A stretch of DNA of 64,000 bases, taken from Poa pratensis (lineage: Eukaryota; Streptophyta; Magnoliopsida; Poales; Poaceae). The first letter of the stretch is position 1. Each line of letters opens with the position of its first letter. The notes beneath the pieces were generated by a model that was not told the origin of the DNA, made no database searches, and saw only the letters and a list, made by a program, of their open reading frames with translations. A program made the translations under genes and the position numbers. Below, piece after piece: positions 57,181 to 64,000 of the stretch. Where the stretch lies: positions 66,521,564-66,585,563 of the forward strand of contig CAMZMU010000040.1 of assembly GCA_947311845.1 (NCBI GenBank), in the 5' to 3' direction.

Positions 57181-60140
57181 TAAGGTCATCTCCTCTCTCA
57201 TTCCCTCCCTCACTCCCTCTGTTGTCTTTCATAGTTTTACTCATGTGGGTGAACATATAGTACACCTTGTTAATGTAAATATGTTCAGTTCTAAAATTCA
57301 AGAAATGTTCTTATTCTATATATACCAAAATATGTAGTTGCTAATTAACTAAAAAAGGGTATTATTTGTGGTGGGACTAGAAAGAACGTGCCATTTTACT
57401 CCTTGGTGCTTGCACATCCATGAAACCTGGAAGTACCGGAATCCAAACGTTGCCTTCAAAAATTTGTTCTCTCTTATCAAGATTGAGAAATTATTAGAAA
57501 ATTAAATTGCATGGTTTGGTAGCATGCTAGGCTGGATTAACCTATGTCAGTTCATTTTCGCTCACATCTGGTTCACCGAAAAAAGTAATTGTATATAAAA
57601 CAGAAATTCCGTAATTGCCCATTCTTACAAATACACATATCCAATGCAGTTATAACTATGTGTGTGAAATGAAGACATGTATTGGATGCAGAATTAAACT
57701 ACTAATGAATGGCACATGTAATAATTATTCTGATTCTATGGTATACAATCCTCTCTATCTTTAGTTTGCAAGTTCTTTGTCAGTTTCCGTTTAATGTGAG
57801 GTATTTGCCCAGTCCCGGTTTAGTTGCTCCGTGGTGAGGTAATAAAAATAATAAGCATATCTGTATGCTAACCACGATAACAGCCATTTCCTGATGTTTG
57901 TTTTTGGGATCTGTTTGCTAACCATAAAATAGCAGGCATGATAAAACACTACAGTTATCCTTGTAGGTCGGAGGGAGCTGCCAAGAAAATTATGCGTCAC
58001 TACTTGTTTCATGGCCCCAAAACAATGACACATACAAATTCCAACTCAAGGCATATCACTAGATGGCCTCTGCATGCAATTGCTTATTGGTATGAATATT
58101 TGTCCCTTAAATCTTTCACCAATAAGATTAACTATTCCATACTGTAGCTATTTATCTCTCATTTACTTCAGATTGATGCTTAATTAGCTTGAGGAACTTC
58201 ACAGGCTCAATAAGTAAATTTGTGGTTGCTTGGTTACTCCAATAAGATACTGTACTGTCGCTTCTTACATTTGGCCCTGTTTTTGGATAGTCTACACGAG
58301 CTACAGATGTACGTAAATTGAGAGTTAACTGACCTTGTTGATATGCATGTTTATTGTTCATTTTAAAATATAATCTTCAGTATTTCTCATGTCTCTTAAG
58401 AATGATTTAAATGGTGATCCTGTTTAGATCTAATGAAACTGCCAAGTCTCCGAACTTCCAGGTTAGATCTAATGAAAAAATAATTTCTATAGTTTTAGAT
58501 GTATAGAATAGATTGTTGTTCGCCTTAATCTGTCCAGGACAAAAAATTACATGCATGCTTTTATTGGCTCTAAACATACAGAATGTGAAACTGAGCATAA
58601 GTTTGTAACAAATGTTTCATCCATGTTCCAGTTTCGACATACTATTATTGGTTTGCTTCAGACTGTAAGGAATGACTTGGTACACCTCTCAACTTTGCAG
58701 CTTCGTGTTGCAGGATTACTAATTTGCATTAGACCAACGAGAACTGTGATTTTCCTCTTCAGAAACATACGTATTATATTCCACAAGCTGCAGCTATGGT
58801 TTGTACTTTTCATTATAATATCATGTGAGTTTCTGGTAGTTGACTGAAATTACTTGCCTTGGTGATCATGTGAGATATTACTAGAGCTTCAATACACTCC
58901 TCCATTTTATTTTAAATGGTAGAACAGATTTCATCAGATATCATCCATCTCTGTAAATTGGTTTGGCTTTTGGTCGTGTTTATTCTAACACTTTAAGGGT
59001 ATGTTTTATAGTAGCAACCCTGCTACACGGAGGGCCAACTTTCTCTGAATTCAATCCTGGAACCTACTTTGGATGGAATATTTCATTCGTCAACTTAGGT
59101 ACATAGGAAGTGATGGGAAAGGGTCTATTGATATCATGTTTTATGCATTCATGCCTATATAACGATCTACTAAGTAAACGATGTACTGAGGGCATTAAAA
59201 CTGATGTGTTTAGTTGATATCATGTTTCATGCATTCCTACAAAAATAAATGAGCTGATTATCATTATGCTTGACAAACCTGCATATGACTTCATTTCTAG
59301 AATGGTAGCTAATATTCAATCATTTATCCAGTACAAAGAATTTGACAACGATGCGTTTGTGCAGATCAGCCGCTGGGTTAAGCAAAAGATGGATACATCA
59401 TTTAACCGCATTTCCCTACCCTTAAAAAAACGAATGATCTTCTTCATGGTGCTCATTTATTTGTGTTTTCAAAGAACGTGTAATTCAAGTTCCGCTAGGA
59501 TGCTTGTGTTGGTGTCGTTTATATAGCTTAAAACTATAGTACATTTTCTTGTGGGCAGATAAGAGCCAAACCTTAATGGCAATCATGTATTCTTCTTTTT
59601 TGGCTGTAGGTTCCTTGGCTTTTTTCTATATGTTTGGTGCAGGATGTTTGTTAGCTGCTCTAAGGTGAGGCATCAATTCCTCACTGTTGTTGTGTTAGGA
59701 GGATCATAGTTACAATGGTATAATAGTTTCCTTATGTGTTGCCTAATATTTTTGCTCCACCATGCTAGGACTCCAGAAATAGTTCAGGTTACATGGTATG
59801 TATAAGGCAGTGTTCTCAAACAGAGTGAGGTAATGTTCTCGCTCTTCATGAATCTGATGGTGATTTAATCGCTTTTATGAATCTTAACTTTCTGATATTA
59901 TGAATATCATTCTTACATGCATTAATTTCCGTTTATGTCTTCCACCGGCTCAGAAGCAAGCTTTCAAGTGCATTGTCTATTAGGAATACTTATGTTAAAT
60001 AAGTATTGGACTATGGTTAGTGTTTTGCAGACACAAGTTCAGAATTTCGAAGTTAATATGCATACATATTTGCACTAATGAAGTGTGCATTAAGACTGAG
60101 TTGCTTATTTTCTTCAGAAGCATGGTCAGAGCTATTGAAG

Positions 60141-60142
<2 letters not shown>
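57181..60142. other. Mostly noncoding filler of Helitron 3
   Basis: A possible exon at 57967-58090 (EGAAKKIMRHYLFHGPKTM, acceptor TTGTAG, donor GTATGA) is the only clear candidate. Otherwise it is AT-rich with no recognised protein. Confidence 0.3.

Positions 60143-60178
<36 letters not shown>
60143..60178 (+). repeat. (AG)18 microsatellite
   Basis: Eighteen uninterrupted AG units. A purine-rich exon-like block with donor GCAAG|GTACGA follows, near 60315. Confidence 0.97.
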
Positions 60179-60179
<1 letters not shown>

Positions 60180-61188
60180 AAACCGGTCAGTAATCGATTG
60201 AGAGAGGAGCTCTCCTCCCAGGCGGAGGCAGCTTTCTCCTCCGCCTCTGCCAGCTTCCTCCTCTCAGGGCAGCCTCTCCTCCTCTCCGGGAAGCTTCTCC
60301 CAGCAGGGCTGCAAGGTACGACTCCTCTTTCTTCCCCATCATTCTATCTTCTCTCCGCCTCCCATGTTCTTGTTTTTGTTTCAGCTTGCAATGTTTCTGT
60401 ATACCCGTGGTTTGCTCTGTTTCTGTATGCCCGTGTGTTGTTGCTGATGTGCCCATGTTATATAGTACGTAGTAGCTAGCTGCTGCCCTTGGAGGTTAGT
60501 TGATTAAACAGTTTGGACGTTAGCTTCCTGCTGGCAATTGGATGCTACCTGCTGGCATTTGGAGGTTAGTTCAGCTGATTAAAATAGTTGACGATGGTCC
60601 CCTTTTGGCTGATTAGATCATATAATAGTTGGTTAGTATATGGCTGCTACCGTTTCCACCTTTTTTGTCTCTGCTAAAGGTGTCTCGGGGATATGATGCG
60701 AGTACTCTATGTAAAGAAATGCCAGATACTACAACCCTTGAGCAGTTTCTAGAAATGTATGATGGTTATTTTCTGCCACTGCAGGTTTTATTATGATTCT
60801 AATTGTGTATATGGCATATTGGCCTTATGAGTTGCAGTCCTGGATTTCCTCGCTCCTCTATAGATCTTTTATTCAAGAACTGGTGATATATGTGTATGCA
60901 TCAGTACCCTGTATCAAGCTGCCAGCATCATTTAATTAGATGTACCATGTATCATTTGTCATAGTACCCTGTATCAAATGTATGTTGTATACCATAATCA
61001 TTTATGCAAATGCAATAATGAGGGTCATGTGGATGTGCTACTGCTCTGTTCTTTTTTGAATTTGATATCTGCCTATGTCTGAACTTTGTCGACGTATGGC
61101 TGCTTATTTTCAAATTTTCACTGTTTCTGAAACTGTCAATTCAGACTTGGAAATAAAACGATTCTTTCTGTTTAGGTACATAACTTTC

Positions 61189-61266
61189 GGTATCAAGTGA
61201 TAACAGTGCTTCATACAAATTAGTATGGGTATCAAGTGATAACAGTGCTTCATACAAATTAGTATG
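61189..61266 (+). repeat. 39-bp tandem duplication near the Helitron 3 3' end
   Basis: GGTATCAAGTGATAACAGTG and the next 19 bases occur twice in tandem without mismatch, about 150 bases before the terminal CTAG. Confidence 0.95.
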
Positions 61267-61393
61267 GGTTTCTATATGGTATAAGTTAAATGAATGTAAA
61301 TAAAATGAATTAGTTTTCACCGACGAATAAAGCATGTGGCAACAATGTGGTAGTTTTTTTGAGTTTAAAACAATGTGGTAGTTGCATCCGGCT

Positions 61394-61422
61394 GTTGCGC
61401 AGTCGCGCAACGGGTCATCTAG
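61394..61422 (+). terminator. Helitron 3 3' end: hairpin and CTAG
   Basis: GTTGCGC-agtc-GCGCAAC is a perfect 7-bp stem with a 4-base loop. The element ends 11 bases after it at CTAG, followed by host T. Confidence 0.9.
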
Positions 61423-63020
61423 TTAACTGAAAGTACAGTGCATCAGAAGGTACTAAACAATATTTAGACACATCCCACCCGGGTTAAATGCACGACGATT
61501 TCTGGTGTGACCTTTGATATAGCTGCTTGTTACCTAACAGAATGTATGTATTAAAATATAGTCCTTACAGTAACCAATTTTCAACTTGCCAGCCTTGTAC
61601 AATAAGCAAAAGGCCACCGGCTCATGTACATGCTTGTGGTCCATAACAAATGGATTTAGATCTATCATCTTCACTGATTTAGTAAAAAGTCAACAATTCG
61701 GGAACATGATACATATTGAGGCTTTACTGTCGTAACAATATATTATTCAGTTACGGTTAGAATTAAGTTTAAGCAAACTTATCAGAACTAGTAAGAGACT
61801 GCAGTTCACAGAAACTCTTCGACGATTGGTGAAGGGATTTCTTGAATTTACTTGGCACTTCAGTTGGTGAAATTTCAACATCATCTAAAGCTGTAGCTAT
61901 AGCTATACAGTTACTTTCTTTATGTGCCAAATCGTAAATAATATAATAATCATGCAGTGAAATTCAGGCAGAATCACATTAGGAGACAAAACTGTATGCT
62001 ACCAAAGGTGTAGGACAGTAGGAGCAGTATTGCTGTCCTGTCTACAGAAGATGATCATATACAATGAGCGAGAGCAATGCATGCCTGGACATCAAAAGCT
62101 GCAGTAACAGTATAAAAATGTTGGTAAAAAGACTCACACTGTTCCGATCTAACAAACCACATGGTGCCACTGCTCTGTGTAAGGATGAATTGCAAGAGAA
62201 AGCTGTGTAGATTTAGCAATGGTCTCCCAGAGGCAACAAACTGGCTGGGAGACATGAAATGGAAATTTTGGAAAAAAAAATCACAGCGCTTCAACTAATT
62301 TGGCAGCCACTGACCACTGAGCCATCCACAGTTGATGCATCAAGTGCTAACTGGACTGCGCACATGCAGGCAGTGAGCTTCAGGCAAGTATTAACACATC
62401 ATATGCTTGGTTAAGGATAGCATATGCACGTGAGGTCTCAAAAAGGAGGAGACACTAACTCATATTTTATCATTGTTCAAATGTTTAACAGCAGGCATAA
62501 GCATAGCTAATGATTCCCTCGGATAATAAATCATAACTCTGGGTTTATCCACGCTCTGACCTGGTGCACAGAGGCATTCTAGCCCAACATTTTAGCATGG
62601 GCCTTTTTCAGATTTATGGCTTCCTTCAGCACCAAACTGGGCCAAATATTCCTATGGTTTATAATGGTTGGGCCAAAGCATATACAACATGGACAGGCTC
62701 AGCCTGCTGCCTGTTCCCTTTAACATTTGGTGACACTTTTCCCCCTTCATATACAAACATAGACAGGCCCTAGGCCAAGACTAACTGACTATCTGAGGAG
62801 AATTTCTTGGGCTTAAATGCCTAACTTTTATTTCTGATTTATTTATTATTTTCACCGAAAATCTATACAAGGAAAGCCTAAATCAAACCAGAGAGTTCGA
62901 TTTATTAAGCTTCGGTGATACTAGTCTTGCTAATACAAAAACATAGGGATTCTATTTAGTGATAGAACTATAGAACACTTCAGTGAATGTTGTGATACGA
63001 AACCGCAAACAGGTAAACAC
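61423..63020. other. Unassigned region between Helitron 3 and the AP2-carrying element
   Basis: No gene or element was recognised in 1.6 kb. Short ORFs have no coding character. Confidence 0.45.
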
Positions 63021-63136
63021 TAAGAGCATCTTCAACAGGCGCGCTAAACTGGCCGCGCGCGCCAAATAACGGCAATTTCCCGCGCGCGCTGCCAGTTCGC
63101 GCGCTCCAGCACTGGTCAAAGCGGTGCGCGGCGCAG

Positions 63137-63144
63137 TATATATA
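63137..63144 (+). promoter_or_regulatory. TATA box of the AP2/ERF-like gene
   Basis: TATATATA lies about 105 bases before the start codon and just inside the inverted repeat, so the element seems to supply the promoter. Confidence 0.6.
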
Positions 63145-63248
63145 CCACGGCGTGTCCAGCGCGCGCCACGCAACCGCTTCGTTTCCCTCCCGCGCGCATC
63201 TGGAAAATTCCCCACCGCCCGCAGAGATTCCGCGCCACCGCCATCGCC

Positions 63249-63785
63249 ATGCCTCCGCGCCGCCGCAGCTCGTCCGGCTACCGCGGCGTCCGCGCGCGCC
63301 CCAACGGCACGTACTACGCGGAGATACGGTCCGGCAACGACCGCATCCCGCTAGGGACGTACGGAGCGGCGCACGTGGCCGCCCGCACCTGGGACGCGGC
63401 AGCGTGGCGCCTTGGTCGCTCCCGGCGGCAGATGAACTTCAGCGACGCCCGCAACGCGCAGCAGGCGCAGGAGCTGGCGCCGCCGCCTCAGCTCGTCACC
63501 GACGAAGACCGGCGCATACAGCGCCGGACCCAAGCCCGCCTCCTCGTCTTGGAGAGGGACGAGCTCGCTGTCGCCCGTTGGCGCGCCGCCCACCCGAAAG
63601 AGACCGCCGCTGAAGAAGAGTTTTGGCAAACTCAGGCGAGCGAGCGCGCGGAGCTGCGGGCGCGCAAGGCCGAGGCCGAGGCGCAGCTCAACAACACCAC
63701 TTGGGAGGATGAAGACGAACGGTGGGAGCACCTCATCAGCGAGATCTCCGACTCCTCCGACTCCGACTTCGACTTCGACGAGTAG
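63249..63785 (+). CDS. AP2/ERF-domain protein (178 aa), intronless, inside a mobile element
   Basis: Residues 9-64 form an AP2/ERF-like DNA-binding domain: SGYRGVRARPNGTYYAEIRS gives the three-strand sheet and LGTYGAAHVAARTWDAAAWR the helix, ending in MNF. Compared with typical ERFs, the loop is short and the WLG motif has become PLG, so DNA preference may differ. The rest is a charged helical region rich in R, E and A (residues 85-155) and an acidic tail (SDSSDSDFDFDE), which could act as an activation domain. Start chosen: the first ATG after the TATA box and a GC-rich leader. The frame is fully open. Similar AP2-like proteins are, as I recall, highly multicopy in Triticeae. Nuclear action is inferred. 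Confidence 0.82.
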   Translation: MPPRRRSSSGYRGVRARPNGTYYAEIRSGNDRIPLGTYGAAHVAARTWDAAAWRLGRSRRQMNFSDARNAQQAQELAPPPQLVTDEDRRIQRRTQARLLVLERDELAVARWRAAHPKETAAEEEFWQTQASERAELRARKAEAEAQLNNTTWEDEDERWEHLISEISDSSDSDFDFDE

Positions 63786-64000
63786 TTTTAGTTTTAGTTC
63801 TAAAATTTGTGTTCCTCGTGTTCCTCTGTTTTCGGTTTTGACGAAGTGTGTTTCTCGTGTTCCTCTGCTATAATAAAATTTCTATTTCAGTCAATTATTT
63901 TTTGTGTTTTTGATCTTGTTTTGGATGGTAAAGGATGCAAAATGTGTTTGTGGCGCGCTATTAGAAAACCTGCTCCTCCGCGCGGTAAAAAATAGCGCGT
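63786..64000 (+). other. 3' UTR of the AP2/ERF-like gene and inner right inverted repeat
   Basis: T-rich sequence with an AATAAAA signal (about 63872) follows the stop codon. GTGTTTCTCGTGTTCCTCTG-type phrases repeat twice. The last 20 or so bases match the left inverted repeat in reverse. Confidence 0.5.

Larger units (their letters stand above)
48897..61422 (+). mobile_element. Helitron 3: 12.5-kb Helitron carrying a mosaic of gene fragments
   Basis: The left end is TCTAGTTACTTCTATAAAGG after a host A (48896). The right end has a perfect 7-bp hairpin GTTGCGC-agtc-GCGCAAC (61394-61411), then GGGTCAT, then CTAG (61419-61422), before a host T. Orientation and ends fit Helitrons exactly. No Rep or helicase ORF was found, so it is non-autonomous. 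The body contains a GC-rich 5' exon segment, RPA-like exons, other exon-like pieces with splice borders, internal duplications and a Stowaway MITE. That 12.5 kb is one element is inference from the two ends; two overlapping Helitrons cannot be excluded. Confidence 0.78.
63021..64000 (+). mobile_element. Harbinger-like inverted-repeat element carrying an AP2/ERF gene (right end cut by window)
   Basis: TAA at 63021-63023 is followed by GAGCATCTTCAACAGGCGCG and CTAAACTGGCCGCGCG, a start typical of PIF/Harbinger-type MITE ends. The last bases of the window (CCGCGCGGTAAAAAATAGCG, then CGT) read on the minus strand as CGCGCTA..ACCGCGCG, matching the inner part of the left repeat. The gene therefore lies between inverted repeats. 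The outer right repeat and second TAA are expected just outside the window. The class is inferred from these ends; no transposase is present. Confidence 0.65.

Noticed and set aside
1..64000. CRISPR arrays, operons, rRNA and tRNA genes
   Set aside because: No regularly spaced short repeats of CRISPR type, no tRNA-like cloverleaf and no rRNA segment were noticed. The window is eukaryotic.

Overview
This window is plant nuclear DNA, almost certainly from a Triticeae grass (wheat, Aegilops or barley type). It is packed with nested transposable elements of that group: Stowaway MITEs with the CTCCCTCCGT end, L1-type LINEs with a zf-RVT tail, an Athila-type retrotransposon, PIF/Harbinger elements with TAA target sites, and Helitrons ending in a hairpin plus CTAG. 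It also has intron-split exons, GC-rich 5' exons and no sign of operons. A run of 497 N marks an assembly gap at 43304-43800.

Layout. 1-4645: 3' end of a Ty3/Gypsy element with an antisense accessory ORF, closed by a 968-bp LTR (TGTCGC...GCGACA). 5022-9793: LINE 1, decayed, with part of ORF1, then endonuclease, reverse transcriptase and zinc finger. 10089-13509: a complete PIF/Harbinger transposon with TAA target duplication, a Myb/SANT-like ORF and a DDE transposase. 13673-17842: LINE 2 with a 13-bp target duplication and a textbook 5' inversion (twin priming), itself interrupted by a 1,061-bp hAT element with an 8-bp target duplication. 18242-31948: Helitron 1 (minus strand) encoding a broken Rep/helicase, carrying a cellulose synthase exon in the opposite orientation, and interrupted by a 3,985-bp LTR-like insertion (5-bp target duplication) and by a truncated Athila-type element. 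32267-32433: Stowaway MITE. 32606-33925: Helitron 2, small and non-autonomous. 34000-37260: AT-rich degenerate repeats, then a GC-rich block. 39240-48172: a promoter-like GC-rich region and, far downstream, exons of a replication protein A-like gene with two frameshifts. 48897-61422: Helitron 3, 12.5 kb, plus strand, with canonical ends and a mosaic of exon-like fragments, including a second RPA-like exon and a 5' segment resembling the neighbouring RPA-like locus. 63021-64000: the left part of a Harbinger-like inverted-repeat element containing an intact AP2/ERF-domain gene. The window ends inside its right inverted repeat.

There is no ordinary gene cluster here. The main intact ORFs are the AP2/ERF-like gene, the Harbinger Myb/SANT-like ORF and the Harbinger transposase, which looks N-terminally incomplete. 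The most interesting material is mobile DNA carrying pieces of host genes: CesA in Helitron 1, RPA-like and other exons in Helitron 3, exon-like pieces in Helitron 2, and AP2/ERF in a Harbinger-type element. Element boundaries rest on target duplications or terminal motifs read directly from the sequence. Family names rest on remembered protein motifs and were not checked by any search.
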